Positions 36,101 through 47,878 of a stretch of DNA of 64,000 nt are shown piece after piece. Below the pieces are notes generated by a model that saw only the letters and a program-made list of their open reading frames with translations, did not search any database and was not told the DNA's origin. The stretch is from Hydractinia symbiolongicarpus (Eukaryota; Cnidaria; Hydrozoa; Anthoathecata; Hydractiniidae). A program made the position numbers and the translations under genes. The stretch spans positions 9,885,501-9,949,500 of the forward strand of contig NC_079880.1 in the NCBI RefSeq assembly GCF_029227915.1. Direction: 5' to 3'. Every line of letters starts with the position of its first letter. Positions within the stretch are counted from its first letter, which is position 1.

Positions 36101-39100
36101 TTCTTTGGTGATTCAAGAACAAGAAAATTAGGAAAGTTGGACAGGGTATATTAATGACCCTCATCCAATCTGATCTAGTTGCTTATTAACATTAAACATT
36201 AAATTAAAAACATACTTACTCTGCTAAAGTGTTGATGAACTTCAATGGGGGCTTCTGACTTTTACATAAATGATCGATATATTCAAGAAGAATTAGAAAT
36301 AAAACCTGTAATATGAAGTAAATTATCAAGTGATAGATTCAGGCCAGCTAATCACCCACTGCCAAAATTTTGCTTACATTATCAGAAATTTCAAAAACAA
36401 AAGAAATGTTAATTTTACAACTAAAAAGTTCCCAAGCTGTTTTCTTCTTCTATTCTTTGTTGAGAAATCTTCAATGTTGACAAATGATAATGACAAACAT
36501 TTAAAAAACTGTAAAGTACTGGTAATTTTAATAACCAGGAGTTACTTTGTTATATAAGGTTGAAAATACCTTCATTTTGTCGATATTTGCTTTCTCCAGC
36601 TTAACATGGTGACATTTTCTTATTCTATTTAAAGCCAGTAAAATATCTTCATCTTTTCTGAAAAAAAGATTTAAGACAGTCAGGATGGCCTATATCACAA
36701 TGTTGCTTAGTTGATTGTCAGTATGTCCAAGTTTTACTACAAAATTAAAATAGAAAACAACCATACAACATCTGCAACAACATGAAAAAGACAATAAGCA
36801 AACAAGAATGCTTAAAACCAATGTATTTTCAGCAATGCCACTAAGAGCAACATATATACATGGTTAAATACAGCTGTTACTAATCTCTTTGAATTCAAGG
36901 ATAGTTATTTTAAAAGTAGGTTGTAAATGTACAACTCATCTTGTTAGAAAAAAAATTGTACACAAACAAACCTGTCTTTAGTCATCTTTAAAAATTCTTC
37001 TAATGTATCGGGAGCTGCAGTAAAGATGAGATATGATGAGTTGTTATCATAACAAATACTTTAAGGGAAAAAATCTTTAGAAGAATTATTTTTGTGACAG
37101 TAATTTTTGTAATTTTTAATGGTGTTTACGAAAAATTAGATTAAATCCCGAAAAATAACTTCCTATAGTTAATCAATCACAAAAAGAAATTTGAGATCAG
37201 GAAGACAATGTGCAATATGTTTACAGAATGTTATTTTACTCAATATTTGATTTTGACACTGCATCGTTATATACCTGTCTTGCAACCACATTATGCATTT
37301 CAAATACCAAATTAATTTCACAGTTTTTAACAAGAGCTACCAATTGTAAAATTGCATTCCATAGTTGCTATTAAAATATTCTAGTCGCCCGCAAAAAAAA
37401 TAATTTTAAGCTTTTGAAACGCAAAAATAAATTTTGCAAAAATTTTTCCTTACTGTGTCGTGTTACAAAGACATTTTAAATTAGAGGAACATAACACAGA
37501 AACAATTAAAAAAATATAAAATATAAATAAACAATCTGTTCTATTTTTTCCTCTACCTTTAAATACGAAGGGTAATTCATCTTTAGTTGGCTAAATACAA
37601 TTAAATGAAAATACCTTACTGTTTCTTTAAGAAATAAATAAATCAATCATTATTTTACTTAGGATAATGGAAAATAACTTGCACTAAAATGTTTGTAGTA
37701 TAAGCCTTCTTACTCTGTGAGAACAATAGTTCCATACCTTTTTTGATTTCTTTTTTTTATCCGTCTTCTTTTCATTTTTTGAATGTTCAACAATTTTCTT
37801 CAACTTTTTAGTTTCCTCTACTTCATCAGATAATGAATCTTCTTCATCTAAAGAGATGTCAACAGAAAATTTTCTTAATTTGCTAATGACAACATTTCCT
37901 ATCTATATACTCAGCTATCGTCAATGTGAATGGCAGCATGATTGACTAAACCCAGAAAAAAGCAGACAAATGACAAGTTGTTTATCCTGCAGGACAAACA
38001 ACTTTAATTTCCATTAATATTACATTGAATAATCACAATCCTGTGATAAACGTTTACATTCATCCTTCAAACACACACACACTGTGATAGCTTCTAGAAC
38101 ATTTTGGAAAGCAATCGAACTTAAAAATGGTGACACTAAAACACCCTGTTACATGGGGATCAGCGCAAGCATTGTGACAGAACAATGCCAACTAAATTTT
38201 TTACTTACCTGAAAACAAGTCTTCATGATCACTTTCTTCTTCCTCATCCTCCTCATTTTCTTCACCACTGTCACTTGCATGATCAGACTGACCACCATCA
38301 AAACCCTCTTCGGAATCATCGTCTTCATCTTCATCTAAAACCATATCTTTTCTTGAAAAATGATGTTTTTTTTCTCAAACTAAATAAAAAAAACATACCT
38401 TCTTCTTCTTGTCCTCTTAAAAGTTCACCAAAATCTAAAAAAAAAATTATTTTATCTTAAACTTTAGACATTGATTCACTTTTCCTAAGTTTTGATCATG
38501 CTGCAATACCTCCACTAGCATTTTATTTCTTTGTTAATAACTATAAACACTGAATATAAAAAATTGACATCCAAACGATTTATCTTTAATTGTATCTTGT
38601 GAGATATCTCTGACTAGATTTACCTGCAGCATTGAATTAGCTTGCTTGCCTTTTAATGCAATTACGTGCAAGTCAAATTCCAATTCACATGTCGTTAAGT
38701 AGTTATCAATTATACCCAGCAACTTTTATGCACAATTTGTAACACTTTCCATAAATATGGTTTAAGAAAGCAGAAATATAAATAAAACACAACAGTGTAT
38801 CTTACCACTTATTCCTTCTGGCATTACCATCTTTCCATCGTGATAACGCACTTCATAACGATCATCTTCTTTTGATTTTTTACTATGAGAGGAAAATTTT
38901 CACATAGGATATGGATAATGTATTACATGATAATGATTTAGATGATAATCACTTTTTAATGGCAGACTGACTAATTAATTTTAGTCAAACTTGCATACAA
39001 ACTGTGTATAAATGTCAAACTTTTACCTTTCGACGATAGCATCAGCAGATTGATAATACACTTCCTCGTCCTCTGTGATCCCTAACATGCGTAGTCTTCT

Positions 39101-42100
39101 TTGCTTCTATTTTTTTAAAAATATAAATGTTTTACTTGTATTTACAGTAAACTAACAGCTAGAAATGCATTACACTTTACCTTACGATGTACAAAATTTA
39201 GTAAAATTTTCTATTAATAATACGTGGTGTTTGTCTGTGATTGGCAAAGTACATATTTTCCAAAATGTTCTTTAGCAGCAACTGTGTAAAGACAGAACTG
39301 TTCTGTCATTTATAAAACATCTGTTTACAATTTTGATTGACTTAGAGAAAGTGATGCAATTAAACGAAATGATTTTATTAACTGAAAACAAAATTACAAT
39401 TTATGTCCTATTATATTTGAGAAAATTTTATAGAAAATCCAATGTTAATTTAAAGTCATTGTGAGAATGAAATTTTGCCGTATTTCAAATAGGATTATCA
39501 GCAAGCCCTTTAATGATAAGTACAATAAACTTTTCTATTGGTCTCACAACTAGTCTTGTATAACAAGATAACAACAGCTATTGAGTGCAACGAAAAGTTT
39601 ACCTCCAATTCTTCTAACCTTTTCTTCTCTTCTTGTGCTATTTCTTCCTCTGTTTTTAGTCGATCTGTTGCCTATATAATACATTTCAATAAAAGTATGA
39701 GAAATAATTAGTGTTACCACCATATTTAATAGAGAGTAATCAGTGTCCACTAAACATTTGTGACAAACATCATAAACGATGCGCAATGAAAAAATATGTT
39801 AATCTGAACATTCTAGTCGTGAGCCCATGGAAAAATCCTCAGGATTAAGCTACCATTTTTGCTGCCAAGCGACAGACAGATGTCAGGCTAAAAATCCTAG
39901 AAAGTATGTGCATGTTGTAACGCATAAAAAAATACAGATTTATTACAACGTAAACGCATTTTCTAAATTTCAAACTTACGTGACAACAAAAACATAAATT
40001 TTACCTTTCCCTTAGCTTCAAATATTAATTCGTTGACTGTTTTATCATAATCATCTGGTTTTGAGAGCTTAGTATTTCTTCTATCATCCTACATATAATA
40101 AAGTCAGGGTTTAAAATAATTTTAATCATTCGGCATGACTATATGAAAAGATACAATAACAGTTAAAAATGTTTCAAAAATGATTGCGAATCAAGAATAA
40201 CGACCAGCCAATTCTAAAATTTATTTGGTAAACATGGAGATCAATAAAAATATACAACAATTATTTCAGGGTATTCTTTATTTGTATGGGTTCATATGAT
40301 GTATAGGCTCTTAATGTCATTTTAAAATCGTTAAATAATATTCTATTTCTTAAAATTGAAATAGAGATGAAAAACAAGGCAGTAGAATCAACACACTCTT
40401 TTAACTAGCATTGATTGTATTTCTTTCCACTGTGTGTCAAGTTGCTGAGTAATCTCAAATGCATGTTCTTGTGTTTGTTGTCTTTCATACTAAAATAGAT
40501 TTGTAAAGTTTGTATTAATAAACTAGTTTGCACACAAGCTTTTGACAAAAAAGTTGAAAAAAATCTAATTACTTTTTTCTTCTTTGAATTTGCAACGACC
40601 TGATCCATAATTTCTTGTTTCGTCAGCTTTCTTTCAGGTACCTATGGATTTGAAAGTTACAATCTTTTAAAATTATTATTTCGCAAGATTATAATGTTTT
40701 ATGTACCGTTGACCTACATTATCATCTTGGAATCTTTTCTTTGTCAAAAATCCACCAAAATGATCATCCAAATCTCCCACTAGAAAGACAAAGCTGTCAC
40801 TAGAAAACTAACAACAAAAACAACAAAATAACAATAATTCTAACCTCTGAATTACAACAAAAATTGTCGATTACAGATATTTAATACTAAGATATGCTTA
40901 TGTTGGAACAGAACGAAACTAATATATTTCAACGAACTAAACAGCACGTCAAGATTGAGGCTTGTGTGACTGTATGTCATTATCTAGTCTGGTCTATATT
41001 ACAAATACATATTCAAATAAAGAACAACATGATCAATTAATCAATAATTTTTTGTTAGCGATAATCTCTTCTAAGTAAAATCTGCATCTTTCGCAGTATT
41101 ACGTTGGTGTATTTTAAAACAAAACAAACTTTAACCATTAGAATGCGTAACCCTGTCAGAAATAAAATGACTAAATTTAAAGGCTGCAACAAACCTTCAT
41201 CTTCGTCATCAGTTAATTTTAATCCTGCATCGTCGAAACTTTCAATATCTGCCAAGCTCTGTCCAAAATGCGTTAATTCTTCATCATCTTCCTCCATATT
41301 GTACAAACCAGACTTTTCATGATGGCGCTACAAACATGTACAGACAATAATTGACAATAATAAGCATTGAGACAAGTGTGAAAACATGCAAATTTCAGGG
41401 TGCATAAGGTGCAGGTGTGTATAAAATAAATTTATTTTTTTATTCATTGTTAAATAACAATAAAGAATATTTGTGCATGAAAAAAATGTACGTAAAATTA
41501 TCTTTTCCTTAAATTTAAACATATATAGTATACAATGCAAAACAAGTTACTCAGGCAATTTAAAGTGGTTAATTTTTAGATTCCAGCACTAAAAAAAGTT
41601 CACCTGTTTTTCTAACGTAAATCGCTTCAACATTTTTTCTTCTGCTGTGAGAGAGTCATCAAATTCACCAAATCTCTTATCAATTATTACATTGGTCTGA
41701 AAAAGAACCAAATAGAATACTGAGTTTTAAGAGAAAAGCGATATCTGAGTGCAAAATGACATAAATGATATGGCGTCTGCAAAAAGATACTGAAATGGAG
41801 CTCCTGCTTCTATCTATGAAAATAGGATACAGAGGTGGTAGAATACATTGAAATTAAAGGATGACGTAGACAATGACCAAAAGTGTTTGTTATTAATGTT
41901 AGTGATAAAATTACCTACCTTAAGTCATCTCATTACCTACCTTAAATCATCTTACACACAATCTGGCAGTTTTAGCTAATTTTAAGACTAAGCTAATTTT
42001 AACTAGTTTTATTTTTATTGCATATATAATATATATTTTTACCTTACTATATTTTGATTTTGATTTTTAAAGACAGGACGTTTGTTGATAGCAATATTGT

Positions 42101-42506
42101 ATATATTGAAAATCTATATCCTGTATAAAAATTGTTTATAATAATAATAATAATAATACCTTAAACCGCTGCTTATACTCTTTTAATAAAGTTTTCTTTC
42201 TCTAAAGATAAAAAAAGTAGTTTTAGAGGGAAAGATTATCGTTTTCTTCAAAATCTGCTAACCTTTAAGGTAATATTTCCTAATCGTTACTACTTTTTCA
42301 AACTAAATACAAACCTTTTCATTAGCTTTGGATCGTGCTACACCAGGTAATCCTTTGTCTGTTTTGACTTTCTTACCAATGACACCATGTTTCAATCGGT
42401 TTAAACGAACTTCAAATGGATTTTTTTTTACTAAGGGTATTTTAGTTGAACGATTTCTTCGTCTCGATTCTACTGAGGCACTTACTTTTTTAGATTTTTT
42501 TGCCAT
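27122..42506 (-). CDS. NOP14: Nucleolar protein 14 (NOP14), complete, 30 exons
   Basis: Exons in order: 42315-42506, 42160-42201, 41604-41696, 41195-41327, 40718-40779, 40573-40641, 40406-40489, 40005-40088, 39603-39671, 39027-39106, 38806-38882, 38399-38434, 38209-38334, 37738-37847, 37557-37590, 36972-37014, 36570-36657, 36220-36305, 35725-35831, 35229-35314, 32244-32306, 31634-31727, 30956-31022, 30548-30625, 30018-30173, 29832-29865, 29330-29451, 29013-29100, 27298-27368, 27122-27212. Phases agree throughout and sum to 854 aa (human 857). Family marks: NPFEVRLNRLKHG, GLPGVARSKA, DKRFGEF, EELTHFGQSLADIE, VPERKLTKQEI, an acidic stretch, ELPFVFKAPDTLEEF, YPTSDLNHVVTTP, YLPEVITFLGKLFYLA, SRKPVPLPLLDPQFDENYE and KGAMREIRKDAHFLA. 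NOP14 acts in the nucleolus in 18S rRNA processing and 40S assembly. The exon 7 donor is uncertain (40406 or 40397). The 2.9-kb intron 20 holds an inserted element. Confidence 0.95.
27569..27846. mobile_element. MITE, copy 1 (TIR GATTTTCACGAAGCGAATTG)
   Basis: Starts GGGCGATTTTCACGAAGCG and ends in the inverted form CGCTTCGTGAAAATCCCCC. Internal GCGAATTCG palindromes and a GAGCATGCGCAG block are shared with the copy at 54623-54945. It lies in NOP14 intron 28. Confidence 0.85.
29150..29305. repeat. 39-bp minisatellite, four copies
   Basis: Units with GTAACTCGTAACAGCGAAAA start near 29162, 29201, 29240 and 29279, exactly 39 bp apart. In NOP14 intron 27, between the exons at 29330-29451 and 29013-29100. 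Confidence 0.8.
33446..33718 (+). CDS. Small ORF inside the inverted-repeat element, unknown
   Basis: A 90-codon frame beginning MNIAEVAGEYFKNACHRHS. A second frame over the same bases (33487-33708) is also open, so coding status is doubtful. No family recognised. It may be the decayed start of an element protein. Confidence 0.2.
   Translation: MNIAEVAGEYFKNACHRHSLMQSRTVQETQLRVFAEHFFSQNRGQGLLIACCVVWERELLDFFLIRYTFLSIIITNRKAPQFFCCLNNFS
34027..34266 (+). CDS. Small ORF inside the inverted-repeat element, basic-then-acidic protein
   Basis: A 79-aa frame with ATG in a reasonable context (AAAAGATGGCC). Residues 1-30 are Lys/Ser-rich; the middle reads WSDGEKEEILNSAVDSYM; the end is a Ser/Glu/Asp/Asn run. 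It lies 144 nt ahead of another small frame of the same strand. Family not recognised; it looks like a real but unknown element-encoded peptide. Confidence 0.35.
   Translation: MASASKKTKNISRKVSTFLSWKKESIMWSDGEKEEILNSAVDSYMQKRFVSMETPVLVTGMDHDTRNSDNEESNESSDS
34410..34667 (+). CDS. Small ORF inside the inverted-repeat element, unknown
   Basis: An 85-aa frame, MSIPPVSAYLQ, with balanced composition unlike random AT-rich DNA (Gly, Pro, Leu and Arg well represented; RMAGFLGKTWLP and GLKGPGLF). No match to a known family comes to mind. It ends 430 bp before the right inverted repeat. Confidence 0.35.
   Translation: MSIPPVSAYLQTCFIRAPSAFTSALVKNRMAGFLGKTWLPTTKGEIYVYVVLLTKSGVGELARMGRLAMNRLAYGLKGPGLFNNS
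36136..36180 (-). mobile_element. Short LINE 3'-end fragment
   Basis: GGGTATATTAATGACCCTC and the following CCAATCTGATCTAG match the 3' segment of the two LINE copies. It lies in NOP14 intron 18 and is only about 45 bp long. Confidence 0.7.
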
Positions 42507-43388
42507 AATTTAAAATCCTTCTATTTCTATATAAAACAAAAAATGGTGAAATTACAAGAGTGCTATTTTGTACACCATTAATTATATTCCTGAGCAATCA
42601 GAATTCAATCACAAATGTTGTAAACTATGAGCTGCATGGCCACCACTAAACCATGTATAGCAATATGCTAACAGTGTATGCAAATAAAGTGTACATATAG
42701 AGCAAGGCTGAGAACTATCTACTGATATCTTATAAATGGAACAACAACACTAACAACAACAAAAATAAAATTTAGGTCAGGCAAGTTTAAGTACACCCTC
42801 AGAATATGGATATGATTTACAAGATACTTGCAGAGTTTATTTAGTATTAATTTGTGTTGACTCATTCCCCAGAAAAAAAGCACATTTAATAACTTAGAAG
42901 GAAAAAAGTGTCAAAATGCAACTGATATATAAAATGGACAACAAGAAAAAGAACAACAAATATTAATGGAAATTCACTTTTAAGTCCTAGAGAAAAAAAA
43001 AGTTTTATAACTTATCTGAACAGCAGAAACATAAAATATAAAACAACAAATCTTCTTTGCAAGCGACATCACAAACTTCACAAGGAAAGTATCCTAACAA
43101 TATCATGTAATCACGAACAACTTACCCAAACATCCAAATTATTTTCGCTGTTTTTTATTTATCAATTTTATTGGAAAACACTTGCCGCAAGTAAACATTC
43201 CTGCATTACAAAAACTTTATACATCAGTGCAACCGTGACATACTTGGCATCTTTATGTGATAAAAATCTGTTTTTAAGATCTGGAGGATCACAGAAAACA
43301 CTGAGATAAAAAATGAGATTGAATTTTGAACTTATCTGGATCTTAATATTGACAAACATTTTAACAGGTGTTACCATTGACAGCAGTG
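42507..43388. other. Spacer between NOP14 start and MFF stop
   Basis: No gene. It should contain the MFF 3'UTR (minus-strand AATAAA candidates at 43154-43159 and 43167-43172) and the NOP14 promoter and 5'UTR. Confidence 0.5.
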
Positions 43389-46300
43389 CTACCGTCTCTT
43401 AAAAAAGAAATAATTGATAATAAAAGGATTGACCACAGTCAAAGTCAATAACAAGTATTTCCACACGTTTGATACTCTATGCTGATAATCAAGTTCGTTT
43501 TCAAGAAGTGTTAGCCTCCTTTGCATGCTAGTGTACCATCTTTGCATAGCTTGCGGATCGTCAAATGGTATATGGTAAGTATACCCACTCTCTTCACCAG
43601 CAATAACAACCGACCTTTCTGATGGTACCACAACTGTAAAGTCATCATCTTGTTGCTCCTGATCGTCCATAAATTGACGAGAATATTTTTGAAAAGAACT
43701 TTGACCCTCTTCATCATCTGCTCCATCTCCTTCTGTGTGTCTGTTTGGAGAGTTTCTAAAAATTGTAAATGTAAATGTTTATGATCTGCAAATAACATCT
43801 TTTTCCTTAAGAAATTACATACATCACAAAAAACACAAACAAGCCTACCCCTTATACACATCTGCAGCATGGTCAATTGTTAATACAGACGGTGGTGTTT
43901 GCATTCCTCCCATGACGTCTGCAGGGTTAAGAATTGGAGTCTCATCAAAGGAGGTAGAGTTAGCAAATGGTTGACTAACATTTTCCAGGTTATCATCACC
44001 ATCATATCCAGCAGAAAGCACTAAGTAAAAAAAAGTTTAATTCTTGTGTACAATTTTTAAACAATAGAAATAACCTACAATATTATGGTATCAAGTTCTG
44101 TGTGCAGTAATATATACCAATCTAATGACGAGATGAAACGATTTCTTTTTTGCCATCATTTTATGTGAAAATCACTGCGAATACCATAAATGACGGATTA
44201 AGCGTCAGGGGCACTCATTTAAAATTTTTATCTTGGGTAGAAAAAGTAATAGATGTTATGCGTGTTAATAGTCATATTATAGTGATAAAGTTTTTGATAG
44301 GTAATAGGATTGTCACTTTTCTGGCAGTTTATGCTCCACAGTGTGGACTCAGTAAGGAAGATAAAGATAAGTTTTATGATGAGTTAATAGCAGTCACATC
44401 AAAGTTTGCAGACACTGAACTTATCATGGTGGGTGGCGACTTTAATGGTCTTGTTGGAAAGTCATCTGAAGGTTATAGAGGTGTGCATGGAGGCTATGGA
44501 TTTGGGAGCAGAAATAATTGCTTGAGTTTGGAATGGAAACGGACATGGTGGTTTGCAACACATCATTCAGTAAGAGACAGAGTAGGCTGATAACATATGA
44601 GTCAGGTGGTTGTAAGACACAGATAGATTACTTCCTGGTTAGAAAGTCAGACAAGAAAGTGGTGAAGGACTTGAAAGTTATATCGGGGGAAGAGTGTGTT
44701 TCCCAGCATAGGTTGCTGGTTTGTGATATTATCTTGAAGAGTGTTAAAGAAGCCAAGGGAAAGTACAGGCCCCGTCGAAAAGTCTGGAAGCTGAAGGAAG
44801 AGATTGTAGCAAGACAATTTAGTGCAAAGACAAAAAGACAAAAAGTTCACCAGTTAGCCCACAATGGTCAATGCGATAGTGACAATGTTGAAAGTACTTG
44901 GACTACTTTGAAGAATTGTCTTCTAGAAGCTTCTGATGATACCTGTGGGTGGACGAAAAGACCAGCTAGACATAGACAGACCTGGTGGTGGAATAATGAG
45001 GTTGACCAGTGTATAAAGGAAAAGGGGAAACTTTGGAAAGAGTGGAAGTCAGGTGGTAGTAAAAATATTTACTTAGAAGCTAAGCGTCGCGCTCGTACAG
45101 CAGTGTATAAGGCAAAATCAGAAGCAGAGAGAAACAGATTTGCAGATGTGTTAAGAAGGGAAGACCAGCGCAATGAGGTATTCAAGATAGCAAAGCAAAT
45201 GAAGAAGACTAATCAAGATGTTGTAGGTGAGAAGTGTATATTTACATATATGATGAAGGTGTTTTGGCTAGCACAGAAGAGGAGAAAAGGGTAGCTTGGA
45301 AGATTCATTATCAGAGGTTGCTTAACACTGAGTTTGATTGGGACGAGGATAATTTGTCTGATGATGATGTTGTAGAAGGCTATGCAGATCAAGACAGAAT
45401 GGGTAGTGGAGGCTATTAGGAAATTGAAGATTGGCAAGGCTGCAGGAGTATCAGGTATTGTTGCAGAGATGGTAAAAGCATCTGGATATATTGGAGTTGA
45501 GCTTATTACAAGTCTTGCTAACCAGATTATAAAGGATGGTGCTATTCCGAGTGAGTGGCAGTCGAGTGTAATAGTGAATTGTTTTAAGGGCAAGGGTGAT
45601 GCATTAGAAAGGGGTAACTATAGAGGTTTGAAGTTGGTTGATCAAGTAATGAAAGTTATTGAAAGAGTGATTGATAAGTTACTTAGAGAAAGAATTGATA
45701 TAGATAAGATGCAATTTGGTTTTGTTCCAGGGCGTGGCACTACAGATGCAATATTTTTACTCAGACAGCTTCAGAAAAAGTATTTAGGAAAAGAAAAGAA
45801 TCTCTATTTTACCTTTGTAGATTTAGAGAAAGCTTTTGATAGAGTGCCACGTAAAGTTATTTGGTGGGCTATGAGAAAATTAGGTGTGGATGAGTGGCTA
45901 GTTACGAGGGTACAGTCTATGTACAGCAATGCTAGAAGTCTTGTCAGGATTAACGATTCACTTAGTGATGAATTTAGTGTAAATGTTGGTGTACATCAGG
46001 GTTCTGTACTTAGTCCTTTGTTGTTTGTTCTAGTCTTAGAAGCGCTGTCGATGGAGTTCAGAACAGTTTGTCCGTGGGAGTTATTGTATGCAGATGATTT
46101 GGTTCTCATAGCAGAGTCGATGGAAGAATTAGTTGAAAAGTTTGAGAAGTGGAAGAAAGGACTAGAAGAGAAAGGGCTAAAGGTAAACGCAGCAAAGTCT
46201 AAAGTCATGATTAGTAGCATTGCAGCCAAGTGTGACCTTGTAGTTGGAAAGTGGCCTTGTGGAGTTTGCAGGAAAGGGGTTGGTAGTAACTCAATTTTTT

Positions 46301-47878
46301 GTCAGACTTGCAAGCATTGGGTACATAAGAAGTGCAGTAGTATTAGTGGAAGGTTAAGAGCTGACATTCAGTTTGTATGCAAGCGCTGCAGGGGTGAGAT
46401 TATAGAGAATGAAGTATTTCCAGCTTTAATGCTGTACAACAGAGGCTGGTTAGAGATAGTTGAGAACTTCTGTTACTTAGGTGATATGTTGGGTAGTGAA
46501 GGGGGTGTTGGAAGAAGTGGTACTTGCAGGATAGGTTCTGCTTGGAAAAAGTTCAAAGAGTTACTTCCTTTGTTGACTAGCAGATTTCTGTCAATTGAGG
46601 CAAAAGGTAAGTTGTATGAGGCCTGTGTAAGAAGTGTTATGTTGTACGGTAGTGAGACATGGGCAGTGAAGCAGGAAGATCTTGACTGTTTAGAAAGGAA
46701 TGATATGAGAATGGTTAGGTGGATGTGTAACGCCAGTCTGAGAGACAGAAAGAGTTCAGATGAGCTAAGAAGCAGGCTAAGTCTCCGTAGAATTAAAGAT
46801 GTTATCCAGATAAAAAGATTGAATTGGCTGGGGCACTTGGAAAGAATGGAGGAGGATAATTGAGTAAGAAAGTGTAGAGACTTAATAGTTCCTGGGGCAA
46901 AGCCCAGAGGCAGACCGAGAAAGACTTGGCAGGAGGTTATAAGGACAGACCTTATACAGAGGAAGTTGAGTTTAGATCTAACACAGTCTAGATCAGATTG
47001 GAAGAGGGTCATTAATATACCCCGTCCAACCCATGCTAGCATGGAAAACAGACGTTAAGCCGAGAATGATGATGATGATGATGACAGGGTCTTATTTGGC
47101 ATAGGCTGGTTAATTCAGTAAGGGCACTTATTATTTTTTTATAGAAAAGCAAATTTTTCAAACTTCATTCTCCTAATTTTTTTTGGCCTTAGTTGTAGGA
47201 TCAAGTTCCTGCCAAATTTGAGGCTTTCACCAAGGACAAAATAATTGCAACAACCCTATCAGAGGAAATTTTTAAAATCAAGAAAAAACTTTGAAATAAC
47301 ATTTGATGAATTAAAAATAGTTAAACAACCTTTTTTATAATGATTTTATTTTAATAAAACCTATTCAAAAAATATAAATCGTTGTGTTTCATGCCGATCC
47401 GAATAAGCACCCCCTTTTCTTGAGGAGGGGTGGAGGAGCGCTTTTATTAGAGCAGGGACGCTTATTAACAATCCCCCCCAACCCCAGAATGCTTATTCGG
47501 CAAGGGTGCTTATTGGGCACTGCATGCCTAATTTGTCATTCACGGTAACTACCACAATATTTTCTTCTAAATACAAAATAACAATAGTGCCATAAAAGCC
47601 AACTTAATCTTTGCACTTTAATTTTGAAAATTTTGTAGTATCCCATTATTTAAAAAGGCCAAAAAGGTGCTGGAACAATATCAGTAAATATTTTTTTACC
47701 TTTTACAAAGAAAACAAAGTTTGTATAACTTTTTTTAATAACAACAGTAGCTGAATCCTTTTGCTAAATGCCAAAACAAAAAAAACAAAAAAAATACATA
47801 ATTACCTATTCTCTCTGGAATTGACATTTTAATGGAATCATTATTTCCAAATTGTATGTTTCTATCTTCATTATCCAT
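43389..47878 (-). CDS. MFF: Mitochondrial fission factor (MFF), tail-anchored DRP1 receptor
   Basis: Three exons: 47806-47878, 43849-44020, 43389-43755; 203 aa. Exon 1 ends with KMSIPERI and joins in phase 1 to V-L-S-A-G, giving the MFF motif MS-x-PERIV. Exon 2 has MQTPPSVLTI, matching the vertebrate TPPRVLTL segment. Exon 3 codes an acidic linker, a second VPSERSVVIAG copy of the motif, a coiled-coil stretch (MQRRLTLLENEL), and a C-terminal membrane anchor flanked by KRR. MFF/Tango11 proteins sit in the outer membrane of mitochondria and peroxisomes and recruit dynamin-related protein 1 for fission; the N-terminal motifs bind DRP1. It is shorter than most human isoforms. In human MFF both motif copies precede TPPRVLTL; here one follows it. 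Intron 1 (3.8 kb) contains an antisense LINE. Confidence 0.88.
44150..45419 (+). pseudogene. LINE endonuclease and linker region, frameshifted
   Basis: An apurinic-type endonuclease reads FLAVYAPQCG, then MVGGDFNG (catalytic Asp/Asn block), then shifts frame near 44515 to continue with LLEFGMETDMVVCNTSF, QIDYFLVR and SQHRLLVCD. The second frame (44518-45294) runs through a Lys/Arg-rich linker, shifts again near 45240 to DEGVLASTEEEKRVAW (to 45419), and once more near 45385 into the RT frame. Confidence 0.85.
45382..46863 (+). pseudogene. LINE reverse transcriptase, copy 2
   Basis: A 493-codon frame with FVDLEKAFD, VHQGSVLSPLLF and YADD (46087-46098), then CGVC, CQTCKHWVHKKC and CKRC. It stops at a TGA at 46861 where copy 1 has TGG (Trp); downstream VRKCRDLIV and GRPRKTW continue in the same frame, so the TGA is a nonsense change rather than the natural end. 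Confidence 0.88.

Larger units (their letters stand above)
44150..47084 (+). mobile_element. Non-LTR retrotransposon (LINE), copy 2, in MFF intron 1
   Basis: About 2.9 kb, 5'-truncated within the endonuclease domain (5' limit approximate), then RT, Cys-rich domain, and the same 3' segment as copy 1 (CCCGTCCAACCCATGCTAGC, GACGTTAAGCCGAGA) with an (ATG)n tail ending near 47084. It is inserted opposite to MFF. At least three frameshifts and one nonsense change make it inactive. Confidence 0.9.

Noticed and set aside
38149..38334. Met/Lys-rich minus-strand frame
   Set aside because: Shifted reading of NOP14 exon 13, whose true frame is the acidic stretch.
43168..43377. 69-codon minus-strand frame next to MFF
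   Set aside because: Falls in the expected MFF 3'UTR; no independent support.
46473..47042. Minus-strand 189-codon frame
   Set aside because: Antisense to the LINE RT C-terminal region and 3' segment; the sense strand explains it.
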